This document shows, piece by piece, positions 1 to 7,600 of a stretch of DNA of 10,131 nt (its first letter is position 1; each line of letters opens with the position of its first letter). Origin of the DNA: Pseudomonadota bacterium (GTDB lineage Bacteria > Pseudomonadota > Gammaproteobacteria > Burkholderiales > Burkholderiaceae_B); NCBI GenBank assembly GCA_023437255.1, contig JAEZGR010000310.1, positions 1-10,131 on the forward strand, written 5' to 3'. The position numbers were made by a program, and so were the translations under genes. A model generated the notes under the pieces. The model was not told where the DNA came from. It searched no databases and was given only the letters and a program-made list of their open reading frames with translations.

Positions 1-1
1 G

Positions 2-985
2 CCAAGCACCTATATAGAGAGCCTGGTGGAAGCAGGGGTACGCCTGCATATCTTCGACCCCAAGCCTCGCCGTCTGGGCATGCGGACCAATCTGTTCCGA
101 CGGCTGCATCGCAAGATTGTGGTGATCGACAGCGACGTGGCTTTCGTCGGCGGCATCAATTTCGGTGCGGATCATCTGATCGAAACCGGTCCGATGGCCA
201 AGCAGGATTACGCGGTGCGCGTGCGCGGCCCCCTGGTTGCGGAGATCGAAGCCGACGCCCTGCGTCTGCTGGCTGAGGGTGCGCGCGAACGATCATTCTG
301 GCGCAGGTTGCAGTGGCGGCGCCGGCAGCGGCAGAGCGAGCCGGGTGGGGTGGTGGCCGCCTGGGTCAAGCGTGACAACGACGAACACACGAATGATATC
401 GAACAGCACTACCGGATCGGGATACGCGCCGCCCAGCACCAGATCACCATTGCAAACGCGTACTTTTTCCCGGGGTACTCGCTCTTGCGCGATTTGCGCA
501 AGGCGGCCAAGCGCGGTGTGAAGGTCAGGCTCATACTGCAGGGCGAACCCGACATGCCTGCGGTCCGTTTTGCTGCCACGATGCTGTACGACTATTTGCT
601 GTCGGCGGGTGTTGAGATCTACGAGTATTGCGAGCGCCCGTTCCACGGCAAGGTCGCCACGGTGGACGATCGCTGGGCGACGGTTGGTTCGAGCAATCTC
701 GATCCCTTGAGCCTGGCATTGAATCTCGAGGGCAACATCATGGTGCGCGACACGGCGTTCGTAGCAGCCCTGCAGGAGCGGCTCGACCGCCTGATGGACT
801 CGCAGTGCCAACCGATGCAACGTGCCAGCCGCCCCCGACGCAAGATTCAGCGAGTCGTCGTCGGCGTGTTTGTCTTTCACTTTCTGCGTCGCTTTCCCGC
901 CTGGGTGAACTGGTTCCCGGCACGCAAGCCGCAGGTCACCACGCTTGATGGTGCGCTGCAGGATCTGCACGAGGGGAAATCATGA
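2..985 (+). CDS. clsB: Cardiolipin synthase B-like phospholipase D family protein (5' end missing)
   Basis: The frame is open from the window edge, so the true start lies upstream; the GTG at 26 is not the start because in-frame codons continue before it. About 327 residues are visible, against roughly 410 for E. coli ClsB, so some 90 N-terminal residues are missing. Two HKD (HxKxxxxD) phospholipase D motifs are present: HRKIVVID (107-130), followed by FVGGINF, and HGKVATVD (644-667), followed by GSSNLDPLSL. Both active-site halves are therefore intact. The family transfers phosphatidyl groups between phospholipids at the inner membrane to make cardiolipin. GGINF after the first motif and the short basic, hydrophobic C-terminal stretch (RRKIQRVVVGVFVFHF) resemble ClsB rather than ClsA, which has N-terminal membrane helices, but the missing N-terminus limits this. 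The stop overlaps the next gene (ATGA), indicating translational coupling. The adjacent ybhN homolog supports the ClsB assignment. Confidence 0.9.
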   Translation, partial: PSTYIESLVEAGVRLHIFDPKPRRLGMRTNLFRRLHRKIVVIDSDVAFVGGINFGADHLIETGPMAKQDYAVRVRGPLVAEIEADALRLLAEGARERSFWRRLQWRRRQRQSEPGGVVAAWVKRDNDEHTNDIEQHYRIGIRAAQHQITIANAYFFPGYSLLRDLRKAAKRGVKVRLILQGEPDMPAVRFAATMLYDYLLSAGVEIYEYCERPFHGKVATVDDRWATVGSSNLDPLSLALNLEGNIMVRDTAFVAALQERLDRLMDSQCQPMQRASRPRRKIQRVVVGVFVFHFLRRFPAWVNWFPARKPQVTTLDGALQDLHEGKS

Positions 986-1968
986 TGCAGGCGCTCAAGG
1001 CGGCTCGCACCTGGGTGAGTGAACACAAGGCACGGGTGAAGCGCATTGCGACCATAGCGCTGATCTGTGTCGTCGTCGGCCTGTTGGTGCGTGTGGGGCT
1101 CACCGTCGAATGGTCCGAGGTGGCTGGCGCCATGTGGAACACGCCGAGTTCGGCGTTGCTGATGGCGGGCGGGGTGGTCGCGGTCAGCTACGCCGTGTAC
1201 ACCTGTTTCGACCTCTTGGGCAAATGGTATACGGGCCACGATCTGGCCTGGTGGCGCGTCATGATGGTGGCATTCATCAGCTACGCCTTCACCATGAATT
1301 TCAGCGCAGCGGTAGGCGGGCTGGCCATGCGTCTGCGACTCTACGGAAAGCAGGGCCTCGAACCGGGCCAGATCATGCGGGTCATGGGACTGAGCATCAC
1401 CACCAACTGGATCGGCTACTGCCTGTTGGGTGGCGTCGTATTCGCGTCGGGCGCTGTGCAGCCGCCGTCCAGTTGGGAAATCAGTGGCGGGCCGCTGCGC
1501 ATCATCGGAGTCGCCATGGTGGCGGCGGCCTTGGGGTATCTGGCGTTATGCGCGTTCTCGAAACAGCGCAGCTGGAAGGTGCGCGATCACGAGATCGAAC
1601 TGCCGGACGTGCGCATTGCTGCGCTGCAGCTTGTGCTGGCGGCCACCAATTGGTCGCTGATGGGCCTGGTGGTGTATCTGGTGATGCCGGGCGAGGCTTC
1701 GTACCCGACGATTCTGGGCACGCTGCTCATTGGGTCGCTGGTCGGAGCCGTGGCGCATATTCCCGGCGGCCTGGGGGTGACCGAGTATGTGTTCATCACG
1801 CTTCTGGCGGACCAGCCGCGTCATGAGGTGCTGGGCGCCATCCTGGTTTACCGGGCGCTGTATTACGTGGCGCCGGTGATCATTGCCGGAGCCTGGTACC
1901 TGGCGTACGAGGCACGAACACCTTCGGCGCCGGCGCACGGCACGAAGATTGCCAGAACAGGGGCATGA
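982..1968 (+). CDS. ybhN: YbhN/UPF0104 family integral membrane protein (LPG synthase-type TM domain)
   Basis: This 328-residue polytopic inner-membrane protein has about eight hydrophobic segments (roughly residues 21-41, 57-75, 91-112, 137-160, 172-192, 214-234, 244-262 and 283-307). The sequence AHIPGGLGVTEYVF, with PGGLGVTE at residues 261-268, is the hallmark of the UPF0104 family. That family is related to the flippase-like membrane domain of lysylphosphatidylglycerol synthase (MprF). The soluble aminoacyl-transferase domain of MprF is absent, so lysyl-PG synthesis is not expected. The biochemical role of stand-alone YbhN proteins is not established; lipid transport or support of cardiolipin synthesis is inferred from the partner gene. 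The start at ATG 982 overlaps the clsB stop and is preceded by GAGGGG (972-976). ATG 985 is an equally possible start, one codon later. The gene order matches E. coli clsB-ybhN. Confidence 0.85.
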   Translation: MMQALKAARTWVSEHKARVKRIATIALICVVVGLLVRVGLTVEWSEVAGAMWNTPSSALLMAGGVVAVSYAVYTCFDLLGKWYTGHDLAWWRVMMVAFISYAFTMNFSAAVGGLAMRLRLYGKQGLEPGQIMRVMGLSITTNWIGYCLLGGVVFASGAVQPPSSWEISGGPLRIIGVAMVAAALGYLALCAFSKQRSWKVRDHEIELPDVRIAALQLVLAATNWSLMGLVVYLVMPGEASYPTILGTLLIGSLVGAVAHIPGGLGVTEYVFITLLADQPRHEVLGAILVYRALYYVAPVIIAGAWYLAYEARTPSAPAHGTKIARTGA

Positions 1969-1975
1969 ACCAAAC

Positions 1976-1980
1976 AGGAG
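1976..1980 (+). promoter_or_regulatory. Ribosome binding site deciding the start of the glycine-zipper-like gene
   Basis: AGGAG lies 7 bases before ATG 1988. The reading frame stays open back to an ATG at 1883 inside ybhN, but that region has no Shine-Dalgarno sequence and would encode an Arg-rich, out-of-frame shadow of ybhN. The 1988 start is therefore chosen. Confidence 0.75.
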
Positions 1981-1987
1981 CTCCGAC

Positions 1988-2572
1988 ATGTCATTGATTA
2001 TTGCTGCTCGATTCACCACGTTCGATGCCGCGTCGCATGCCGCCCGGCGCCTGATGGAGGCCGGCATTCACGAAGATGCTCTGCACGTGTTCTATGTCAA
2101 TCCACCCGGCGCTCACGATCACTATCCGGTGGGCGGCGATCAGGCTGCCGACCCCGGTACCCGCCGTGCGCCCCGCAAGGCCTGGGGTACGGCGGCGGTG
2201 CTTGGCGCGGTGGGGGCAGTGGTCGGCGGGGCAATCGTGTCGGCGTTCGCCGATACGTTGATACCCATCGTGGCGGGCGCCGGTGTGGGCGCCTATGTGG
2301 GCTCGCTGGCCGGCGCCATGAGCGGCATGGACCCTCGCCGTGAGCGCGTGCAGCAACGCCATGCGGCGCCCGAAAAGGGCGAAGGCCGCCCCTCAGGTGT
2401 TCTGCTCGCCGTGAATACCGATGGAGAACGTTCGCAGGAGATTGCAGCGATGCTGGTTGAGGCCGGAGGCCACGCGGTGGAGCGCGCACAAGGCCGCTGG
2501 GTCGGCGGAAAATGGGAAGATTTCGATCCTACGCAGCCGCCCGTGCCCGAGCCATCGGTGGCACCGCGCTGA
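1988..2572 (+). CDS. Uncharacterised protein with glycine-rich hydrophobic hairpin (general-stress/glycine-zipper type)
   Basis: This 194-residue protein has three visible parts. Residues 1-37 (MSLIIAARFTTFDAASHAAR...) look like a small alpha/beta half-domain, as in the YflT/GS17M-type 'general stress' proteins. Residues 67-113 contain two hydrophobic, Gly/Ala-rich helices (about 68-86 and 91-110) with small-residue spacing typical of glycine-zipper membrane hairpins. Residues 136-170 (VLLAVNTDGERSQEIAAMLVEAGG) resemble the N-terminal half-domain and may form a second beta-alpha-beta unit. The tail is Pro-rich. There is no signal peptide, so an inner-membrane hairpin with cytoplasmic ends is one possible topology. 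The start is 19 bases after ybhN, so co-transcription with clsB-ybhN is likely. I do not recognise a specific function; a membrane-stress or phospholipid-related role is inferred from context only. Confidence 0.75.
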   Translation: MSLIIAARFTTFDAASHAARRLMEAGIHEDALHVFYVNPPGAHDHYPVGGDQAADPGTRRAPRKAWGTAAVLGAVGAVVGGAIVSAFADTLIPIVAGAGVGAYVGSLAGAMSGMDPRRERVQQRHAAPEKGEGRPSGVLLAVNTDGERSQEIAAMLVEAGGHAVERAQGRWVGGKWEDFDPTQPPVPEPSVAPR

Positions 2573-2616
2573 GCGGTACTCGAGCTCAGACAGGCGGGTC
2601 ACAGCGCATCTGGCCT

Positions 2617-2655
2617 CATGAAGAAGCCCTCGGAGAGTCCGAGGGCTTCTTCATG
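2617..2655. terminator. Perfect 18-bp inverted repeat, probable bidirectional terminator
   Basis: The left arm CATGAAGAAGCCCTCGGA (2617-2634) and right arm TCCGAGGGCTTCTTCATG (2638-2655) are perfect reverse complements around a GAG loop. It lies between two convergent genes ending at 2572 (+) and 2679 (-). Each strand has a GC core followed by CTTCTTC, an imperfect T-rich tail, so it can act in both directions. The lack of an uninterrupted T-run makes it weaker than a canonical terminator on paper, though stem length compensates. Confidence 0.8.
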
Positions 2656-2678
2656 TCCTGCCTGAGCGCCGACTGGTT

Positions 2679-3044
2679 TCAGTAAGGCCGTACCTGAATG
2701 TCGTAATCAACTGACCGCACGCCCGTGACCTGGCGGGCCGCCTGTACCGCGTTGCGCGCCGCGATCTCGTTGGCCGCCGTGCCGCGCAGCTGGACGACGC
2801 CCTCATAGGTGGAAATCTGGATATTTTGCGGGTGGATGCCCGGCACGCCCAGTACAGCCGCCTGAACGCGACTCGCTATCACCGCGTCATCCTGGTACTG
2901 GGCCGCGCTACGCGCGTTGGGGGCTTCGACGCGTGGCGGTGGGTCAGGGGGGTACTGGTCTGCAGTCGGTTGTGGGCTGCCGCAGCCGGCGAGCATGCCG
3001 ACGGTCGCAAGACTGCTCATGGCCATTAGCCGAAAAGGTCTCAT
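2679..3044 (-). CDS. Single-BON-domain lipoprotein
   Basis: The 121-residue product begins with a lipoprotein signal peptide (MRPFRLMAMSSLATVGM) and lipobox LAGC, with Cys at residue 21 and Gly at +2, which predicts outer-membrane sorting by Lol. A Pro-rich linker (residues 24-42) follows. One BON domain covers about residues 52-119, with the typical pattern DDAVIASRVQAAV, then STYEGVVQLRGTA, then AARQVTGVRSVDYDIQV. BON domains bind phospholipid or envelope surfaces; OsmY and DolP carry two copies, so this is a shorter form. The ATG at 3044 is preferred because GGAG (3051-3054) sits 6 bases upstream and because the lipobox then falls at the right distance. The open frame back to 3149 would put about 35 extra residues before the signal peptide. 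It is transcribed divergently from the efflux operon. A role in envelope integrity is inferred. Confidence 0.88.
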   Translation of the reverse strand: MRPFRLMAMSSLATVGMLAGCGSPQPTADQYPPDPPPRVEAPNARSAAQYQDDAVIASRVQAAVLGVPGIHPQNIQISTYEGVVQLRGTAANEIAARNAVQAARQVTGVRSVDYDIQVRPY

Positions 3045-3067
3045 TATTTTCTCCTTCTTTACGGAAT

Positions 3068-3086
3068 GGCCGGGAATTCGCCGGCC
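3068..3086 (-). repeat. Inverted repeat in the leader of the BON lipoprotein gene
   Basis: GGCCGG (3068-3073) and CCGGCC (3081-3086) flank a 7-base loop containing an EcoRI-like GAATTC. On the minus-strand transcript this would form a GC hairpin about 14 bases upstream of the Shine-Dalgarno sequence (3051-3054). It could stabilise the leader or modulate translation. The pairing is seen directly; a function is only a guess. Confidence 0.4.
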
Positions 3087-3147
3087 GGTTGGGTATGCAA
3101 AGCCACTGCAAACGCCATGCCATGGAAAACCCGTCTTGATTTTGCGC

Positions 3148-3168
3148 AATCGAACCGGCCTTTCGATT
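3148..3168. promoter_or_regulatory. Candidate operator (7-7-7 inverted repeat)
   Basis: AATCGAA (3148-3154) and TTCGATT (3162-3168) are perfect reverse complements separated by CCGGCCT. The element directly abuts the candidate -10 box TATACT (3169-3174), where a bound dimeric repressor such as a TetR or MarR family member would block RNA polymerase. No such regulator is encoded in the window. The symmetry is real; operator function is inferred from position. Confidence 0.45.
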
Positions 3169-3174
3169 TATACT
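3169..3174 (+). promoter_or_regulatory. Candidate -10 box for the efflux operon
   Basis: TATACT matches TATAAT at five of six positions and lies 131 bases before the adaptor start. No good -35 box sits at 16-18 bases; TTGCGC (3142-3147) is 21 bases away, with the inverted repeat exactly filling the spacer. CATAAT (3194-3199) is an alternative -10, also without a good -35. The overlapping TATAAA on the opposite strand (3172-3167) could serve the BON gene. Confidence 0.35.
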
Positions 3175-3304
3175 TGCTGCTTTTGCCGCACCGCATAATT
3201 CGGCGTCTGATTCTCCGTTGGCTTTCCGCTGGCGCCCCGTCAATGCGGTTGCGTGCGTGGAACGAGAACACACCGGCCACATGGTCGGAACATAAGGGGG
3301 TTGT

Positions 3305-4624
3305 ATGCCGTTGCGTGGCTTGCCGATCAGGCGCAGGGTCATGGCGTTGTGTGCCGTGCTTACCATGGGAGGTCTGGCGGCATGTGACAAGGATGCACCA
3401 CAGCGTGACATGGCCGGGATGAAAGTGCCTGTCAGCGTGATTACCGTGCAGCCCACGCCCACCGAGGTTCACGCCGAACTGCCCGGGCGCGTCGAGGCAA
3501 TCAAGGATGCCCAGATCCGCGCGCGAGTGACCGGCATCGTGAAGGAAATCAATTTCGTACAGGGCAGCCTGGTCAAGGAAGGCCAGTTGCTCTTCACGAT
3601 CGACCCGGCCCCTTACGAAGCGGAGCTGAACCGCGCAAAGGCTGAGCTGCAGCGAGCCGAGGCCGACGCCGCCAGTGCACTGCTGCTGGCCAAACGCTAT
3701 GCGACGCTGGTGAAGTCGAACGCGATCAGTCGTCAGGAATATGACAATGCGCAAGCCGCGGCCAAGCAGGCCGAAGCCGCTATCGCCGGCGCGAAGGCCG
3801 CGGTTCAGTCTGCCGAAATCAACCTGGGATACACACGCGTCGAGTCTCCCATCGATGGCCGCATCGGCAAGTCGATGGTCACGGAAGGAGCGCTGGTCAG
3901 CGCGCAAAATGCCACACAGCTGGCCACTGTCCAGCAGCTCGACCGGATGTATGTCGATATCACGCGGTCGACCACGCAGCTGGCCATGCTGCGCAAGGCG
4001 ATTCAGGAAGGCATCATCAAGCAGATCGACAGCGAGCACGTCGAGATCGAAGTGATTCTTGAAGACGGGACACCCTATCCACACAAAGGGCGTCTGCTGT
4101 TCACAGGCGTCACGGTCGACCCCTCAACGGCCCAGGTCACATTGCGCGGCGAAATCGACAACCCGGATCAAATCCTGCTTCCGGGAATGTATGTCCGGGT
4201 ACGCGTGCAGCAGGGTGTCGACGAAGACGCCTTGCTCGTGCCAGTGCAGGCGATCCAGCGCACGCCCGACGGCCTGAACACGCTCATGGTGGTTCGCGAG
4301 GGTGTCGTGAATCCGGTGGCGGTTGCGGTGGGCCCGGAGATCAAAGGCAAGTCGCTGATCTACAAGGGCCTGAATGCCGGCGACGTGGTGGTGGTCGAAG
4401 GCTTCCAGAAGATCCGTCCGGGCGCCCCGGTACAGCCCGTGCCCTGGAACCCCGGTGCCAAGCCGGGTGCGCAGGGGCCCGGCGGCGCGCCCGGGCAGGC
4501 GGGCGCCCCCGCCCAGCCCGGCGCGGGTGGACAGCCCGGTACCCAAGGCGGCGCCCAGCAAGGTGGGGCGCCTGCGCAGGGCGGTGGCGACGGCGCCGGT
4601 GCCAAAGCCTCGGCCCAGGGTTGA
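3305..4624 (+). CDS. acrA: RND efflux periplasmic adaptor (AcrA/MexA family lipoprotein)
   Basis: The 439-residue membrane fusion protein links the RND pump to the outer-membrane channel. The signal peptide ends in lipobox LAAC with Cys27; Asp28 at +2 predicts retention in the inner membrane, as in AcrA. Domain order: lipoyl/barrel-sandwich strand from about 60, alpha-helical hairpin about 100-170, second lipoyl half (YTRVESPIDGRIGKSMVTEG), beta-barrel about 215-300 and membrane-proximal domain to about 378. The hairpin contains R131, L135 and S142, which match the R-x3-L-x6-S channel-binding motif of AcrA. LLPGMYVRVRV near residue 295 is also typical. From about residue 382 to the end runs a Gly/Ala/Pro/Gln-rich tail that AcrA and MexA lack. 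AAGGGGG (3294-3300) supports ATG 3305; ATG 3341 would shorten the signal peptide to 14 residues before the Cys. The pump gene follows after 9 bases. Confidence 0.95.
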   Translation: MPLRGLPIRRRVMALCAVLTMGGLAACDKDAPQRDMAGMKVPVSVITVQPTPTEVHAELPGRVEAIKDAQIRARVTGIVKEINFVQGSLVKEGQLLFTIDPAPYEAELNRAKAELQRAEADAASALLLAKRYATLVKSNAISRQEYDNAQAAAKQAEAAIAGAKAAVQSAEINLGYTRVESPIDGRIGKSMVTEGALVSAQNATQLATVQQLDRMYVDITRSTTQLAMLRKAIQEGIIKQIDSEHVEIEVILEDGTPYPHKGRLLFTGVTVDPSTAQVTLRGEIDNPDQILLPGMYVRVRVQQGVDEDALLVPVQAIQRTPDGLNTLMVVREGVVNPVAVAVGPEIKGKSLIYKGLNAGDVVVVEGFQKIRPGAPVQPVPWNPGAKPGAQGPGGAPGQAGAPAQPGAGGQPGTQGGAQQGGAPAQGGGDGAGAKASAQG

Positions 4625-4633
4625 GGAGTACGC

Positions 4634-7600
4634 ATGCCGTTGTTTTTCATAGATCGCCCAATCTTTGCTTGGGTCGTTGCCCTGGGCATCACCCTGGCCG
4701 GCCTCTTGGCCATTCCGAACATGCCGGTGGCGCAGTACCCCGACGTGGCGCCACCCACCATCAATATCCAGGCCACCTATCCGGGTGCTTCGGCCCTCGA
4801 CGTTTCCACCTCGGTGGCCAGCGTCATCGAAAACGAGCTGAACGGCGCCAAAGGCCTTCTGTACTACGAATCGGTCAGCGATTCGAACGGCCAGATGGAG
4901 CTGAGCGTCACGTTTGAGCCCGGCACGGATCCCGACCTGGCACAGGTGGACGTTCAGAACCGGATTTCGAATATCACCTCATCACTGCCGGCCGCCGTGG
5001 TGCAGCAGGGCCTGAAGGTGTCGCAGGTGAACACCGGCTTCCTGCTGGTGGTCACCATGTCGTCGACCGATGGCTCGGTCAGCGCCCAGGCGCTGGCCGA
5101 CTACATCACGCGCAACCTGCAGAACCCGATCTCCCGGGTCGACGGGGTGGGCCGCTTCCAGCTGTTTGAGTCGCCCCGCGCCATGCGTATCTGGGTCGAC
5201 CCCGACAAGCTGGTGGGTTTCAACCTGAGCATGGCCGAGGTCAATGCGGCCATTTCGGCACAGAACCGCCTGATACCCGGCGGCATGCTGGGGGCGCCTC
5301 CCAATCCGGCCTCTCAGCGGGTGTCGGCGCCTATTGTCGTGAACGGCGAACTGGCGACGGTCGAGGAGTTCAGCAACATCATTTTGCGCTCCAACACTGA
5401 TGGCTCCACCGTCAAGCTGTCGGACGTCGCACGGATCGAGGTGGGTTCCGACAACTACATGTTCGGAGCCCGTCTCAACGGTAAACCCACGGCGGCGTTC
5501 GCCATCTCGCTGACACCGGAGGCCAATGCGCTGGCCACGGCCAAAGGCGTGAAGGCGCGCATGGCCGAGCTGTCGGAGCTCTTCCCGGAAAACATCACCT
5601 ACGCCATTCCGTACGACACGTCACCCTATGTGGAGCTGTCGATCGAGCAGGTGCTCCATACGCTGTTCGAGGCGATGCTCCTCGTGTTCGTCGTGATGTT
5701 CGTTTTCCTGCAGAACGTCCGATACACGCTGATTCCGGCGCTCGTCGTGCCGGTGGCCATGCTGGGTGCGTTCGCAGTAATGCATGCGCTGGGCATGTCG
5801 GTGAACGTGCTCACCATGTTCGCCATGGTGCTGGCCATCGGGATTCTCGTGGACGACGCCATTGTGGTGGTCGCGAACGTCGAGCGCATCATGGTCGAAG
5901 AAGGGCTGCCGCCTCGTGAGGCGACACGCAAGGCCATGCCGCAGATTTCCGGGGCCATTGTCGGCATCACGCTGGTGCTCAGCGCCGTGTTCCTGCCACT
6001 CGCGTTCATGAGCGGGTCCGTGGGCGTGATCTATCGGCAGTTCGCGATCGCGATGGCGGTCTCGATCATGTTCTCGGGCTTTCTGGCGCTGTCGTTCACG
6101 CCCGCGCTGTGTGCCACCTTCCTGAAGCCGATTCCGAAAGGCCATCACGAAACCAAACGCGGCTTCTTCGGCTGGTTCAATCGCACGTTCGAGAGCGTGA
6201 CAGGGCGCTATGAGAACTGGGTGGCCCGCAGCCTGAAGCGCGGCGGCCGAATGATTGTGGTGTTCCTGGTGCTGGTCACCCTGCTCGGCTGGATGTATTT
6301 GCGTCTGCCCACGGGCTTTCTGCCGGAAGAAGATCAGGGCTATGTGGTGGCCAACATCGAGCTGCCCGCCGGCGCGACCGCCAACCGCACGATCGAGGTC
6401 ATCGAGAAGGTCGAAGCCTTCTTCCGCCAGCAACCGCAGGTTGAGAACATCATTACGGTGCAGGGCTTCAGCTTCAACGGCAACGGCCTGAATTCGGCAA
6501 TTGCCTTCGTGCCGCTCAAGGATTTCTCTGAACGCAAGGGCCACGAGAACTCCGCGCAGGCGCTCTCGGCCAAGGCCGTGCAGCACCTGTTGTTCGGCAT
6601 TCCCGATGCCATGGTGTTTTCGGTCGTTCCTCCGGCGATCTCATCGCTGGGTAATGCCTCGGGCTTCGACATGCGTCTCGAGGATCGCGGCGGCATGGGT
6701 CACGATGCGCTCATGGCCGCCACGCAGGAACTGCTCATGAAGGCGAGCCAGAGCCCGATTCTCGATGGGGTGCGGCTCACCGGGCTGTCGGCCGGTTCCC
6801 AGCTCTCTATCCACATCGACCGCGAGAAGGCGGCCGCACTGGGCGTCGATTTCACCGAGGCGGCCACACTGATCACCACCTCGCTGGGCTCCGCGTTTGT
6901 CGGCAAGTTCACGAACCAGGGGTGGGTGCAGAACGTGTGGGTACAGGCGGACCAGGACCACCGCATGACCACCGAGGAGATTCTTTCTCTCAATGCTCGC
7001 AATAACCAGGGTGGCATGGTGCCGTTGTCGGCGTTTGTCACGCTCGACTGGAAGCCGGGTGCCACTCAAGTCGTGCGCTACAACAGCTACGAGTCCACGC
7101 GTATCGGGGGCAATGCCGCGCCCGGCTACTCCACCGGGCAGGCCATGGCCGAGATGGAACGTCTGGTCTCCGAATTGCCATCCGGCTTCACGTATGAATG
7201 GACCGGCCTGTCCTACCAGGAAATACAGGCGGGTAACCAGACTGCGATCCTGCTTGGGCTGGCCGTGCTGGTCGTGTTCATGATTCTGGCGGCCTTGTAC
7301 GAGAGCTGGGCGATTCCGTTGTCGGTGATGTTGGCCGTGCCGCTGGGCATGCTGGGCGCCGTCCTCATGGTCACGGGCGTCGGCATGGTGAACGACGTCT
7401 ACTTCCAGGTCGGCATGGTCACGGTGATCGGGTTGTCGGCCAAGAACGCCATTCTGATCGTGGAGTTTGCGAAGGATGCCTATGCCTCGGGTGCTGGCCT
7501 GCTCGAAGCGACCGTCGAGGCCGCCCGACTGCGTTTTCGCCCGATTCTCATGACGTCCTTCGCCTTCATTCTCGGCGTGGTGCCGCTGGCAATGGCGACA

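Larger units (their letters stand above)
3045..3304. other. Divergent intergenic region between BON lipoprotein and efflux operon
   Basis: This 260-bp stretch has no convincing gene. It is locally less GC-rich than its surroundings around 3136-3200. It holds a 6-bp inverted repeat near the minus-strand gene (3068-3086), a 7-bp inverted repeat (3148-3168), the TATA-like sequence TTTATACT (3167-3174) readable as a -10 box on either strand, and CATAAT (3194-3199). It must carry the promoters of both flanking genes unless one is read through from elsewhere. Confidence 0.8.

Noticed and set aside
1883-1987. N-terminal extension of the glycine-zipper-like gene into ybhN
   Set aside because: The extension is Arg-rich, out of frame within ybhN and lacks a Shine-Dalgarno sequence, while AGGAG at 1976-1980 points to ATG 1988.
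3045-3149. 35-residue N-terminal extension of the BON lipoprotein
   Set aside because: It would bury the lipoprotein signal peptide inside the protein; GGAG 6 bases before ATG 3044 fits the shorter form.
3059-4084. 341-codon minus-strand open frame opposite acrA and the promoter region
   Set aside because: It covers the conserved adaptor and the intergenic region, has no ribosome binding site that I can see and no recognisable domain.
4443-4621. Tandem DNA repeat array at the end of the adaptor gene
   Set aside because: Amino-acid composition is repetitive but I see no regular nucleotide repeat unit, so it is listed as a low-complexity protein tail and not as a repeat feature.
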